A model generated the notes under the pieces. That model was given only the letters and a program-made list of their open reading frames with translations, was not told the origin of the DNA and did not search any database. A DNA stretch of 64,000 nucleotides. It comes from Streptomyces sp. SCUT-3 (GTDB lineage Bacteria > Actinomycetota > Actinomycetes > Streptomycetales > Streptomycetaceae). The DNA lies in NCBI RefSeq assembly GCF_014083985.1, contig NZ_CP046907.1:1372501-1436500 (forward strand). Reading direction: 5' to 3'. The number at the start of each line of letters is the position of its first letter. Position 1 is the stretch's first letter. Of this stretch, positions 1 through 8,970 are shown piece by piece. Both the position numbers and the translations under genes were made by a program.

Positions 1-460
1 GCGGCTTGGCGGTGTGCTCGGTGACGGTGAGGACGTCGGCGAGCATCTGGGTGGGGTGCCACTCGTCGGTCAGGCCGTTCCAGACGGGGACGCCGGCGTG
101 GGCCGCCAGCTCCTCCACGATCTCCTGGCCGTGGCCGCGGTACTCGATGCCGTCGAACATCCGGCCGAGGACGCGCGCGGTGTCCCTGATGGACTCCTTG
201 TGGCCGATCTGGGATCCGGCCGGGTCGAGGTAGGTGGTGGAGGCGCCCTGGTCGTGGGCGGCGACCTCGAAGGCGCAGCGGGTACGGGTGGAGGTCTTCT
301 CGAAGACCAGGGCGATGTTGCGGCCCTCCAGGCGCCGGACCTCGGTGCCGGCGCGCTTGGCGGCCTTGAGGTCCGCGGCGAGCCGCACGAGACCGCGGAA
401 CTCCTCCGGGGTGAAGTCCAGCTCCTTGAGGAAGTGTCGGCCGGTGAGGTCGATCGCCAT
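1..460 (-). CDS. argF: Ornithine carbamoyltransferase, N-terminal part (runs off window)
   Basis: Transfers the carbamoyl group between carbamoyl phosphate and ornithine to give citrulline (or the reverse) in arginine metabolism; cytoplasmic. About 153 residues are visible, starting from an ATG at 458-460 with a GGGAG ribosome site 8-9 bases upstream. The carbamoyl-phosphate loop [10 protein letters not shown] lies near residue 55, followed by a stretch ending HPTQ that also matches the family. The C-terminal half lies outside the window. It sits 170 bases downstream of arginine deiminase on the same strand. It could therefore be the catabolic (ArcB) enzyme, the biosynthetic (ArgF) one, or serve both roles. 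No arcC can be seen here. Confidence 0.93.
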   Translation of the reverse strand, partial: MAIDLTGRHFLKELDFTPEEFRGLVRLAADLKAAKRAGTEVRRLEGRNIALVFEKTSTRTRCAFEVAAHDQGASTTYLDPAGSQIGHKESIRDTARVLGRMFDGIEYRGHGQEIVEELAAHAGVPVWNGLTDEWHPTQMLADVLTVTEHTAKP

Positions 461-516
461 CGTCGGGGCTCCCTGGGTCGCGTCGCGGAAGGGTCGGGGA
501 AGAAGAATTCCGGAAG

Positions 517-545
517 TCTATACGATGGCCGGTATTCCTATGCAT
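517..545 (-). promoter_or_regulatory. Candidate ornithine carbamoyltransferase promoter with ARG-box-like half site
   Basis: In the 170-base gap upstream of the carbamoyltransferase, the minus strand reads TATAGA at 522-517, a good -10 hexamer. CCATGCAT lies 17 bases further upstream, ending at 540. CCATGCAT equals one half of the Streptomyces ArgR box as I remember it, but no second half site is clear. The AT-rich patch stands out from its surroundings. Arginine-dependent repression is inferred from this. Confidence 0.4.
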
Positions 546-630
546 GGGTGGTCCGCCGCATCCGCACAGGCGGCCCGCCGCGCGCACCGCACGCCCCGGG
601 CCCGCGCGGGATCCCCGCCCGGGCGGCGTG

Positions 631-1860
631 TCACCCGGGCACGGGGTCCCGTTCGACCGGGCAGCTCATGCACCGCGGGCCGCCGCGCCCCCGGCCCAGC
701 TCGCTGCCCGGGATCGTGATCACCTCGATGCCCCGCTTGCGCAGGTACGTGTTGGTGGTGACGTTGCGCTCGTAGGCCACCACCACCCCCGGCTCCACCG
801 CCAGCACGTTGCACCCGTCGTCCCACTGCTCGCGCTCGGCGGCGTGCACGTCCTGGGTGGCGGTGAGCACCCGGATGCCGTCCAGCCCCAGCGCCGCGGC
901 GATCGCCCGGTGCATGTGCTCGGGCGGGTGGTCGGTGACCTTCAGGTCGTCCTCCTCCGCGCCCGGCTCGATCGTGTAGGAGCGCAGCATGCCCAGGCCC
1001 GCGTACTGGGTGAAGGTGTCCCCGTCGATCATCGTCATCACCGTGTCCAGGTGCATGAACGCCCTGGTCTTGGGCATGTCCAGCGCCACGATGGTGCGCG
1101 CCGACCCGGCCCGGAACAGGCCCCGCGCCAGCATCTCCACCGCCTGCGGGGTGGTGCGCTCGCTCATCCCCACCAGGACCGCGCCGTTGCCGATCACCAG
1201 CACGTCCCCGCCCTCTATGGTCGACGGGTACGCGGCCTGCCCCTCGGACCACACGTGGAAGCCGCCGCCCGCGAACAGCGGGTGGTACCGGTAGACCGCC
1301 TCGTAGTGCACGGTCTCGTGCCAACGGGCCGGCCAGCGCATCGCGTTGATGCTCACCCCGTCGTACACCCAGGCCGAGGCGTCCCGGGTGAACAGGTGGT
1401 TGGGCAGCGGGGCGAGCAGGAAGTCGTCCGGCTCCATGGCGTGGAAGCGCACCGAGGCCGGCTCGGAGTGGCCGGCGAGGAACTCCCGCTTGGTCATCCC
1501 TCCGATCAGGTGCTCCACCAGCTCCTCGGCCGGCAGCCCCTCGAACGCCTCGCGCAGGGGCCCGGTGGCCATCGGGCCGTACTCCTTCTCGTCGAGGACC
1601 CGGTCCAGGACCGACGCCCGCGCCTGGGGCACCTGCAGGGTCTCGCGCAGCAGGTCGCCGAGCAGGTGCACCTCCACCCCGCGGTCGCGCAGCACGTCCG
1701 CGAAGGCGTCGTGCTCGGCGCGGGCACGGCGCACCCACAGCACGTCGTCGAACAGCAGCGCGTCCTTGTTGGTGGGGGTGAGGCGCTTCAGCTCCAGGTC
1801 CGGGCGGTGCAGGACGACCCTGCGCAACCGCCCGGCCTCGGAATCGACGTGGAAGGTCAT
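631..1860 (-). CDS. arcA: Arginine deiminase
   Basis: Hydrolyses arginine to citrulline and ammonia, the first step of the arginine deiminase pathway; cytoplasmic. The 409-residue length is normal for the family. Visible signatures are FTRDAS in the first half, a [10 protein letters not shown] stretch, the [10 protein letters not shown] segment with its catalytic His/Asp, and the C-terminal GGPRCMSCP with the nucleophilic cysteine near residue 397. The ATG at 1860 was chosen over one 33 bases upstream because homologues begin with MxFHVDSE-like sequence. It lies 87 bases downstream of pnkp and 170 bases upstream of ornithine carbamoyltransferase, so read-through from the hen1-pnkp unit is possible. 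A full ADI pathway also needs carbamate kinase, which is not seen here. Confidence 0.95.
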   Translation of the reverse strand: MTFHVDSEAGRLRRVVLHRPDLELKRLTPTNKDALLFDDVLWVRRARAEHDAFADVLRDRGVEVHLLGDLLRETLQVPQARASVLDRVLDEKEYGPMATGPLREAFEGLPAEELVEHLIGGMTKREFLAGHSEPASVRFHAMEPDDFLLAPLPNHLFTRDASAWVYDGVSINAMRWPARWHETVHYEAVYRYHPLFAGGGFHVWSEGQAAYPSTIEGGDVLVIGNGAVLVGMSERTTPQAVEMLARGLFRAGSARTIVALDMPKTRAFMHLDTVMTMIDGDTFTQYAGLGMLRSYTIEPGAEEDDLKVTDHPPEHMHRAIAAALGLDGIRVLTATQDVHAAEREQWDDGCNVLAVEPGVVVAYERNVTTNTYLRKRGIEVITIPGSELGRGRGGPRCMSCPVERDPVPG

Positions 1861-1947
1861 GGTTTCATCCTGGCCCGCGGCGCCGCCCCTCAACCAGCCG
1901 GACGGCCACCGGGCCGGAAGGGAACGGCGGAACGGCCGCGGCGGCGG

Positions 1948-4497
1948 TCACAGCCGGGGGTCCACCGGCTCGGACTCCAGGGCCAGCACCGCGAACACCG
2001 CCTCGTGCACCCGCCACAGCGGCTCGCCGGCCGCGAACCGCTCCAGCGCCTCCAGCCCGAGCGCGTACTCGCGCAGCGCCAGGGACCGCTTGTGCCCCAG
2101 GGAGCGGGAGCGCAGCCGGGCCAGGTTCTCCGGGCGCGTGTACTCCGGCCCGTAGACGATCCGCAGGTACTCGCGGCCCCGGCACTTGATCCCCGGCTGC
2201 ACCCGCCCGCCCGGGACCGGGCGGAGCGGCTTGACGACCATGCCCTCGCCGCCCGCCTCCGTCAGCTCCGTCCACCACCGCACGCCCTCGGCCACCGACG
2301 CCTCGTCGCCGGTGTCGACCACCAGGCGCCGGGTCGGGGCCAGCAGGCCGGTGCGGTCGTGCTCGACCATGCGGTCGACCACGGCCAGCTGCTCGTCGTG
2401 GGGCAGCCCGGCCAGGCTGCGCCCCCGGGCGGCCAGGACCTGGAACGGCGCCAGCCGGGCCCCCTCCGTCCCGTCGGTCTCCCAGCAGTAGCGCCGGTAG
2501 GCGTCGGTGAACGCGCGGGCGTCCGCCGCCCGCCGGCGCTGCGCCTCCAGCAGGCCGCCGACGTCCGCCCCGCGGGCCTTCGCGGCCTCCAGCGCGGCCA
2601 GCGCGCCGGGGAAGGCCGCGCCGGAGGCGGCGCCGACCGCCGCGTACTGGGTGCGCAGCAGGCCGGACGCCTTGAGCGACCACGGCATCAGCTCGGCGTC
2701 CAGCAGCAGCCAGTCGGTGTCCAGCTCCTCCCACAGGCCCGCGCCGCCGACGGCCGCGCGCACCCGCTCCAGCAGCGCCTCGCAGGCTGCCGGGTCGTCG
2801 AAGAACGGGCGGCCGGTGCGGGTGTACACGGTGCCGGTCGTCCCCCCGGGGGCGTCGAAGGCGCCGCGGGCCGCCTTCTCGTCGCGGCACACCAGCACCA
2901 CCGCGCGCGAACCCATGTGCTTCTCCTCGCACACCACCTGCCGCACGCCGTCGGCGAGGTGGGCGGCGAACACTTCGGCCGGGTGCTCCAGCCAGCCGTC
3001 CAGCCGCGAGGTGGGGCAGGGGGCCATCGTCGGCGGCAGGTAGGGCAGCATCCGCGGGTCGACCGCGAAGCGGCTCATCACCTCCAGCGCGGCCGCCGCG
3101 TTCTCCTCCCGCACCGCGATTCGCCCGGCGTACCGGGTCTCCACGGTCCTGCGGCCCACGACGTCGCGCAGGTCGAGCGGGCGGCCGTCCGTCCCGCCGG
3201 GGGCGTCGGGGACCAGCGGGCGCACCGGCTCGTACCAGACCCGCTCCGCCGCCACCTCGACGGTCTCGCGCTCCGGCCAGCGCAGCGCGGTCAGCTTCCC
3301 GCCGAAGACGCAGCCGGTGTCCAGGCAGATGGTGTTGTTCACCCAGGACGCGACCGGGGTGGGGGTGTGCCCGTAGACCACGGCCGCGCCGCCGCGGTAC
3401 TCCTCCGCCCACGGGTAGCGCACCGGCAGGCCGTACTCGTCGGTCTCGCCGGTGGTGTCCCCGTAGAGCGCGAAGGAACGCACCCGGCCCGAGGTGCGGC
3501 CGTGGTACTTCTCCGGCAGGCCGGCGTGGCAGACCACCAGGGCGCCGCCGTCGAGCACGTAGTGGCTGACCAGTCCGTCGAGGAACGCGCGGACCCGCTC
3601 GGTGAACTCCCCGCTCTCGCGGCCGAACTGCTCGATCGTCTCGGCCAGGCCGTGGGTGGGCCGCACCGAGCGGCCCCTCAGGTGGCGGGCGAACTTGTTC
3701 TCGTGGTTGCCGGGCACGCACAGCGCCGTCCCCGCCTCGACCATGCCCATGACCAGCCGCAGCACGCCGGGGCTGTCCGGGCCCCGGTCGACCAGGTCGC
3801 CGACGAAGACGGCGGTACGGCCGGCCGGGTGGCGGGCGCCGACGGCCCGGCCGTCCCCGTCCCGCTCGACGGTGTAGCCGAGGCGGCCGAGCAGCGTCTC
3901 CAGCTCGGAGCGGCAGCCGTGGACGTCTCCGACGACGTCGAACGGGCCGGTCAGGTGCCGCAGGTCGTTGTAGCGCTTCTCGGTGGTGATCCGGGCCGCC
4001 TCCACCGCCTCCGTCCCGCGCAGCACGTGCACCTTGCGGAACCCCTCGCGCTCCAGGGAGCGCAGGGAACGGCGCAGTTCGCGCTGCTGGCGCGGGACCA
4101 CGTGGGCGGGCATGCCGGCCCGGTCCGGGCGGGCCGCGTTGCGCCCGGCGCAGACGTCCTCCGGCACGTCGAGGACGATCGCCACCGGCAGCACGTCGTG
4201 CTCGCGGGCGATGCGGACCAGCGCCTTGCGGGACTCGGACCGGACGTTGGTGGCGTCGACGACGGTCAGCCGGCCGGCGGCCAGGCGCTTCGCGGTGATG
4301 TAGTGCAGGAGGTCGAAGGCGTCGCCGGAGGCGCTCTGGTCGTTCTCGTCGTCGCTGACCATGCCGCGGCAGGCGTCGGAGGAGACGACCTGGGTGGGCA
4401 GGAAGTGGCGGCGGGCGAAGGTGGACTTCCCCGAACCGCTGGAGCCGATCAGGACCACCAGGGACAGGTCGGGCACGGCCAGGGTGTTCGTCGTCAT
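1948..4497 (-). CDS. pnkp: Bacterial polynucleotide kinase-phosphatase-ligase (RNA repair)
   Basis: Heals and seals broken RNA together with Hen1. The kinase phosphorylates 5'-OH ends, the phosphatase removes 2',3'-cyclic phosphate, and the ligase module adenylates itself for sealing. The 849 residues show the three family domains in order. The kinase P-loop GSSGSGKS is at 18-25. A binuclear metallophosphoesterase follows with GDVHG (190-194), GDLVDRG (233-239) and GNHEN (263-267). The nucleotidyltransferase domain has EEKHMGSR at 524-531, with Lys526 as probable AMP acceptor. The ATG overlaps the hen1 stop as ATGA (4497-4494), so the two are translationally coupled. All three active sites look intact. 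The sealing activity of this family needs Hen1 as partner. Confidence 0.95.
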   Translation of the reverse strand: MTTNTLAVPDLSLVVLIGSSGSGKSTFARRHFLPTQVVSSDACRGMVSDDENDQSASGDAFDLLHYITAKRLAAGRLTVVDATNVRSESRKALVRIAREHDVLPVAIVLDVPEDVCAGRNAARPDRAGMPAHVVPRQQRELRRSLRSLEREGFRKVHVLRGTEAVEAARITTEKRYNDLRHLTGPFDVVGDVHGCRSELETLLGRLGYTVERDGDGRAVGARHPAGRTAVFVGDLVDRGPDSPGVLRLVMGMVEAGTALCVPGNHENKFARHLRGRSVRPTHGLAETIEQFGRESGEFTERVRAFLDGLVSHYVLDGGALVVCHAGLPEKYHGRTSGRVRSFALYGDTTGETDEYGLPVRYPWAEEYRGGAAVVYGHTPTPVASWVNNTICLDTGCVFGGKLTALRWPERETVEVAAERVWYEPVRPLVPDAPGGTDGRPLDLRDVVGRRTVETRYAGRIAVREENAAAALEVMSRFAVDPRMLPYLPPTMAPCPTSRLDGWLEHPAEVFAAHLADGVRQVVCEEKHMGSRAVVLVCRDEKAARGAFDAPGGTTGTVYTRTGRPFFDDPAACEALLERVRAAVGGAGLWEELDTDWLLLDAELMPWSLKASGLLRTQYAAVGAASGAAFPGALAALEAAKARGADVGGLLEAQRRRAADARAFTDAYRRYCWETDGTEGARLAPFQVLAARGRSLAGLPHDEQLAVVDRMVEHDRTGLLAPTRRLVVDTGDEASVAEGVRWWTELTEAGGEGMVVKPLRPVPGGRVQPGIKCRGREYLRIVYGPEYTRPENLARLRSRSLGHKRSLALREYALGLEALERFAAGEPLWRVHEAVFAVLALESEPVDPRL

Positions 4498-6125
4498 GCC
4501 GCGGCCTCCTCGTTCTTCTCGGTGCGGTCGGTGCGGTCGGTGCGCTCCGTGCGGTCGGTGCGCTCCGTGCGGTCGGTGCGCTCCGTGCGGTCGGTGGTGA
4601 CGGCGGGTGCGGGGGCGCCGCGGGTGAAGGCGGCGAGCTGGGTGGGCGGGCCGACCTCCGGGTCGTCCGGGCCCACTGGGCCGAAGGCGACCGTGTAGCC
4701 GTACTGCGCGGCCGTGCGCTCCGCCCAGTCGCGGAACTCCCCCCGGGTCCACTCGAAGCGGTGGTCGTGGTGGCGGACGCGGCCGGCCGGCAGGGACTCC
4801 CAGCGCACGTTGTACTCGCGATTGGGCGTGGTCACCACGACCGTGTGCGGGCGGGCGGCGCCGAAGACGGAGTGCGCCAGGGCCGGGAGGCGGGGCGGGT
4901 CGACGTGCTCGACCACCTCGCTGAGCACGGCCGCGTCGTAGCCCGCCAGCCGCTCGTCGGTGTAGGCGAGCGAGCCCTGCAGCAGCCGCACCCTGGACGC
5001 CTGGCGCTCCGTCATCCGGTCCAGCCGCAGGTTCCGGGCCGCGTACGACAGCGCCCGCGCCGAGACGTCCATGCCGACGACCTCGGTGAACCGGGGGTCC
5101 TTCAGCAGCTCCGAGACCAGCCGCCCCTCGCCGCAGCCGAGGTCGAGGACCCGGCGGGCGCCGGCGGCGCGCAGGGCCTCCAGCACCGCGGCACGGCGCT
5201 GCTCGGCGAGCGTGGCGGGACGGCCGTCGGGCGCGGTGCCGTCGGAGGGGGCGTCGGCGTCGGGGGAGGTGCCGGCGTCGGGGGAGGTATCGGCGTCGGG
5301 GGCCGCGTTGTCGTCGGGGACCGCGTTGTCCAGCGTCTCCGGCTCGGTGTCGTCGGCCTCGGCGAGCCGTGCCAGCTCCAGCCGCTGGTGCGCCTGCCGG
5401 GTGAGGGCACGGCGGCGGGCCAGGTAGCGACGGGTGATCAGATCCCGTTCCGGGTGGGCCTCCAGCCAGCCGGAGCCGGAGCGCAGCAGTTTGTCGACCT
5501 CGTCGGGGGCGACCCAGTAGTGCTTGGCGTCGTCGAGGACGGGCAGCAGCACGTACAGGTGGCGCAGGGCGTCGGACAGCCGCTGCTCGCCGGTGAGCAC
5601 CAGGCTCACGTAACGCGAGTCGCCCCACTGCGGGAACTGCTCGTCCAGGGCGACCGGTTCGGCCTCCACCTGCCAGCCCAGCGGTTCGAGGAGCGCGCGC
5701 ACGAGGCCGGCGCCGCCGCGGGCGGACAGTGCCGGGATCTCGATGCGCAGCGGCAGCGGGGCGGCCGCCCGCTCCGGCATGGCGTTGCACCGGCCGTGCA
5801 TGGCCGTGGAGAAGACAGCGGCGATCGCGACGGCGAACAGCGAGGACGCCGCGTAGGGGCGGTCGTTGACGTACTGGGCGAGCGCGGAGTCCGGCGCGCC
5901 GCCGCGTCCCCTGCCCTTGCCCCTGCGCACCAGCGCCACGGGGTCGACCTCCAGCAGCAGCGCCGCGGTGCAGCGTTCGGGGGTCGCCTCCGGGTAGAAG
6001 ACGTGGGCCCGCCCGTGGGAGGTGGAGAACGCCTGGACCTTGTCCGGATGCTTGTGGAGCAGGAAGCCCAGGTCGGTCGCGGGCGCGCCCGCGTCGGTCG
6101 CGGTGGTGCTGATCGTCAGGAACAC
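4494..6125 (-). CDS. hen1: 3'-terminal RNA ribose 2'-O-methyltransferase Hen1
   Basis: Methylates the 2'-OH at the 3' end of cleaved RNA before Pnkp seals it, which protects the repaired site from being cut again. The N-terminal half (about 1-245) is the Pnkp-interacting domain, beginning FLTIST and containing ATDLGFLLHKHP. A low-complexity Asp/Ala/Pro linker follows (about 257-305). The methyltransferase has VLDLGCGEGRL near 326-336 and the metal-binding EVVEH near 403-407. The C-terminal tail of about 30 residues is an Arg-Thr-Glu/Asp repeat not known to me in this family. A GTG at 6125 gives the family-like start MFLTIST; a GTG at 6140 is an alternative, and neither has a strong ribosome site. 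The stop overlaps the pnkp ATG. Confidence 0.93.
   Translation of the reverse strand: MFLTISTTATDAGAPATDLGFLLHKHPDKVQAFSTSHGRAHVFYPEATPERCTAALLLEVDPVALVRRGKGRGRGGAPDSALAQYVNDRPYAASSLFAVAIAAVFSTAMHGRCNAMPERAAAPLPLRIEIPALSARGGAGLVRALLEPLGWQVEAEPVALDEQFPQWGDSRYVSLVLTGEQRLSDALRHLYVLLPVLDDAKHYWVAPDEVDKLLRSGSGWLEAHPERDLITRRYLARRRALTRQAHQRLELARLAEADDTEPETLDNAVPDDNAAPDADTSPDAGTSPDADAPSDGTAPDGRPATLAEQRRAAVLEALRAAGARRVLDLGCGEGRLVSELLKDPRFTEVVGMDVSARALSYAARNLRLDRMTERQASRVRLLQGSLAYTDERLAGYDAAVLSEVVEHVDPPRLPALAHSVFGAARPHTVVVTTPNREYNVRWESLPAGRVRHHDHRFEWTRGEFRDWAERTAAQYGYTVAFGPVGPDDPEVGPPTQLAAFTRGAPAPAVTTDRTERTDRTERTDRTERTDRTDRTEKNEEAAA
4522..4596. repeat. 18-bp tandem repeat encoding the Hen1 C-terminal tail
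   Basis: Three complete 18-base units, GTGCGGTCGGTGCGCTCC on the plus strand, lie at 4531-4548, 4549-4566 and 4567-4584, flanked by half units at both ends. Read on the coding strand they give repeats of Arg-Thr-Asp-Arg-Thr-Glu. The full units are identical, which points to recent expansion. Confidence 0.9.
5256..5302. repeat. 18-bp tandem repeat in the Hen1 linker
   Basis: Units at 5256-5273 and 5274-5291, plus a partial unit to 5302, differ at only two bases. They encode the Asp-Ala-Ser-Pro linker between the Hen1 N-terminal and methyltransferase domains. It is a second, unrelated expansion within the same gene. Confidence 0.8.
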
Positions 6126-6294
6126 GAGTGCGAGTATCACGGCGGAGTGTCCGCGGATCCCACCGGTTTTCCCGGACGGGAAACGCCCCGCACCCCCGCT
6201 CCCGCACCCGCCACCGCCGCGCCAGGCCTGCGGCACGGGGCCGGCCGGCCCGGAGCGGGGGCGGGCGCGGAGGTCCGGGCGGGATCCGGGCGGT

Positions 6295-7218
6295 TCAGCC
6301 CAGCTGGGGCATGACCCGGGAGGAGACCAGCTCCAGGTGGTCCAGGTCCTGCAGGTCGAGGATCTGGAGGTAGACGCGGGAGGAACCGGCCTCGGCGAAG
6401 CGGCCGATGCGGTCCACGATCTCGTCCGGGGTGCCGGCCAGTCCGTTGGCGCGCAGTTCGTCGGGCTCGCGGCCGATGGCGGCGGCGCGGCGGGCGACCT
6501 CCGCCTCGTCCTTGCCCGCGCACACCACGAGGGCGTTGGAGTACACCAGCTCGCCGGGGTCGCGGCCCAGCTCCTGCGCCGCGGCGCGGACCCGGCCGAA
6601 CTGCCGCTCGGTGTCCTCGACGGAGGCGAAGGGGATGTTGAACTCGTCGGCGTAGCGGGCGGCGAGCCTCGGGGTGCGGGTCGGGCCGTGGCCGCCGATC
6701 AGCACCGGGATCCTCTCCTGGACCGGCTTGGGCAGCGCGGGCGAGTCCTTGAGCGTGTAGTACTTCCCCTCGTGGTCGAACGTCTCGCCCACCGGCGTCC
6801 TCCACAGTCCGGTGATGACGGCGAGCTGCTCCTCCAGCCGGGCGAACTTGTCCTTGGGGAAGGGGATGCCGTAGGCGGTGTGCTCCGCCTCGAACCATCC
6901 CGCCCCCAGGCCGAACTCGACCCTGCCGCCCGACATCTGGTCGACCTGGGCGACCTGGATGGCCAGCGGGCCGGGGAGCCGGAAGGTGGCCGCGGTCATC
7001 AGGGTGCCGAGCCGGATGCGGCTGGTCTCGCGGGCCAGCCCCGCCAGGGTGATCCAGGCGTCCGTGGGGCCGGGCAGACCGTCGACGTCGCCCATCTTCA
7101 GGTAGTGGTCGGAGCGGTAGAAGGCGTCGAAGCCCAGGTCCTCGGCGGCCCTGGCGACCCGCAGGAGGGTGTCGTAGGTGGCGCCCTGCTGGGGCTCGGT
7201 GAAGATACGGAGATCCAT
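6295..7218 (-). CDS. LLM-class F420-dependent oxidoreductase
   Basis: A luciferase-like TIM-barrel oxidoreductase of 307 residues, of the group that normally uses reduced cofactor F420; the substrate is unknown. Family features are the N-terminal MDLRIFTEPQ strand, RSDHYL near residue 40, the GGRVEFGLGAGW motif near 105 and the IGGHGPTRTPRLAARYAD loop. ATG 7218 was chosen over one 15 bases upstream because MDLRIF starts the first beta strand. It begins 31 bases after egtD on the same strand and may be read with it, but no link to ergothioneine is known to me. The following gene is hen1. Confidence 0.85.
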   Translation of the reverse strand: MDLRIFTEPQQGATYDTLLRVARAAEDLGFDAFYRSDHYLKMGDVDGLPGPTDAWITLAGLARETSRIRLGTLMTAATFRLPGPLAIQVAQVDQMSGGRVEFGLGAGWFEAEHTAYGIPFPKDKFARLEEQLAVITGLWRTPVGETFDHEGKYYTLKDSPALPKPVQERIPVLIGGHGPTRTPRLAARYADEFNIPFASVEDTERQFGRVRAAAQELGRDPGELVYSNALVVCAGKDEAEVARRAAAIGREPDELRANGLAGTPDEIVDRIGRFAEAGSSRVYLQILDLQDLDHLELVSSRVMPQLG

Positions 7219-7249
7219 GCCTCCATCCTGCAACGTCCGGGCCGGGCCG

Positions 7250-8221
7250 TCAGACCGGCTCGGACAGGGAGAGGCCGAAGCGGCCGGCGTCGTCGGTCCA
7301 CCAGTGGCGCAGGGCCAGGCCCGCGGCGGCCAGTTCGCGTTCCACGCCCTCGCGGCGGAACTTGGCCGAGACCTCGGTGCGCATCTCCTCCCCCGCCTCG
7401 AAGGCGACGGCCAGGTCCAGGGCGGGGATCTTGGCGGTGAGGGCGGAGCGGGCGCGCAGCCGCATCTCGATCCACTCGTTCGCGGGGTCCCACACGGCGA
7501 CGTGGTCGAAACCGCCGGGGTCGAAGTCCGCGCCGAGCTCCCGGTTGATCACGTGCAGCACGTTCTTGTCGAACTCGGCGGTCACACCGGCGGCGTCGTC
7601 GTAGGCGGCCACCAGGACGGCCGGGTCCTTGACCAGGTCGGTGCCCATCAGCAGCGCGTCCCCGGGGGCGAGGCCGGCGCGCACCGAGCTCAGGAAGGCG
7701 GCCCGTTCCGCGGGCAGCAGGTTGCCGACCGTGCCGCCCAGGAAGGCCACCAGGCGCGGCCCGGGCGTGCCGGGGAGGCCCAGGTCGCCCTGGAAGTCGG
7801 CCACCAGGGCGTGCACGGCCAGGTCGGGGTAGTCGGCGAGGAGGGCCCCGGCGGCCTGCTCCAGGGCCGACTCGCTGACGTCCACCGGCGTGTAGGCGCG
7901 CAGCGTGCCGGCGCCGCGCAGCGCGTCGATGAGCAGGCGGGTCTTCTCCGACGAGCCGGAGCCCAGTTCGACGAGGGTGCGGGCCCCGGTGGCGGCGGCG
8001 ACCGCGGGGGCGCGGGCGGCGAGGATCTCGCGCTCGGCGCGGGTGGGGTAGTACTCGGGCAGCCGGGTGATCCGCTCGAACAGCTCGCTGCCTCGGGCGT
8101 CGTAGAACCACTTGGGCGGCAGCTGCTTGGGGTCGGAGGTCAGGCCCGCGAGCACGTCGTGGCGCAGGGCGGCGGCGGTGGCGTCGGCGGGCAGGCGTCG
8201 GGTGAGGGTGAACTCGCTCAC
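7250..8221 (-). CDS. egtD: L-histidine N-alpha-methyltransferase EgtD
   Basis: Trimethylates histidine to hercynine using three SAM, the first committed step of ergothioneine synthesis. The 323 residues show the family N-terminus with PKWFYDARGSELFE, the SAM-binding LVELGSGSSEKTR and the FLGGTVGNL segment. The GTG start at 8221 overlaps the egtC stop as GTGA, so translation is coupled. It is the last gene of the egtABCD run. Confidence 0.95.
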   Translation of the reverse strand: MSEFTLTRRLPADATAAALRHDVLAGLTSDPKQLPPKWFYDARGSELFERITRLPEYYPTRAEREILAARAPAVAAATGARTLVELGSGSSEKTRLLIDALRGAGTLRAYTPVDVSESALEQAAGALLADYPDLAVHALVADFQGDLGLPGTPGPRLVAFLGGTVGNLLPAERAAFLSSVRAGLAPGDALLMGTDLVKDPAVLVAAYDDAAGVTAEFDKNVLHVINRELGADFDPGGFDHVAVWDPANEWIEMRLRARSALTAKIPALDLAVAFEAGEEMRTEVSAKFRREGVERELAAAGLALRHWWTDDAGRFGLSLSEPV

Positions 8222-8970
8222 GGCTGCGGCTCCTTCAGGGGGGTGAGCTGGAGGTCGTCGGGGCCGGCGACGAGCAGGGTGCGGTCCGGGACGGCCGTCC
8301 AGTCGTCCGCGTCGTCGTGGGGCTCGGAGGCGACGGTGATGCCGCCGCCGGGGTCCCTGCGGTGGTAGAGGGTGTCGCCCCAGGTGGTGGCGGTGATCGA
8401 GACGCCGTCGGTGAGCAGCAGGTTCAGCCTGCCCCCGCAGTGCGCGGCCAGGTCGGCCACCGTCCCGGCCAGTGCGTCGCCCGGCGGCGCGCCGCGGCGC
8501 AGCCGGTGCAGCACCATCGCCCACACCAGGGCGGAGTCGGTGCGCGAGTCGACGGCGAGGAGTTCGGCCACCGGGAGGGCGGCCGCCGCGGCCGCCACCG
8601 ACTCCGGCCATCCGGGCAGGGTCCCGTTGTGGCTGAACAGCCAGGGGCCGGCCGCGAACGGGGCCGCGGCGCTCTCCCCCGGCGCGGTGCCGTCGGTGGC
8701 GGAGCGGACGGCGGCCAGCACGCAGCGGCTGCGCACCACCCGGGCCAGGTCGGGCAGGGCGGCGTCGGCCCAGGCGGGGCCCGTCCTGCGGTAGCGGGCG
8801 GGCACGGGGTCGCCGTCGGCGTACCAGCCGACGCCGAAGCCGTCGGCGTTGACCGTGCCGTGGCGCTGCCGGCGCGGCGCCCAGGACTGCCGCAGCAGGC
8901 TGTGCGGGGGGTCGGTGACGACCTCGCGCAGGGCGACGGCGGGCCCCAGGTAGGCCAGGTGACGGCACAT
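8218..8970 (-). CDS. egtC: Gamma-glutamyl-hercynylcysteine sulfoxide hydrolase EgtC
   Basis: A class II glutamine-amidotransferase-fold hydrolase that removes the glutamate from the gamma-glutamyl-hercynylcysteine sulfoxide made by EgtB. The 250 residues begin [10 protein letters not shown], placing the catalytic cysteine at position 2 after methionine removal. GFGVGWYADG and SHNGTLPGW are further family motifs. The start overlaps the egtB stop by one base (TGATG), and the stop overlaps the egtD GTG. Confidence 0.94.
   Translation of the reverse strand: MCRHLAYLGPAVALREVVTDPPHSLLRQSWAPRRQRHGTVNADGFGVGWYADGDPVPARYRRTGPAWADAALPDLARVVRSRCVLAAVRSATDGTAPGESAAAPFAAGPWLFSHNGTLPGWPESVAAAAAALPVAELLAVDSRTDSALVWAMVLHRLRRGAPPGDALAGTVADLAAHCGGRLNLLLTDGVSITATTWGDTLYHRRDPGGGITVASEPHDDADDWTAVPDRTLLVAGPDDLQLTPLKEPQP

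Noticed and set aside
544-4698. Very long open frames opposite the arcA and pnkp genes, and similar ones across the window
   Set aside because: They are shadow frames caused by high GC third positions. The opposite strand encodes intact, motif-bearing enzymes and these frames give Arg/Gly/Pro-rich nonsense.
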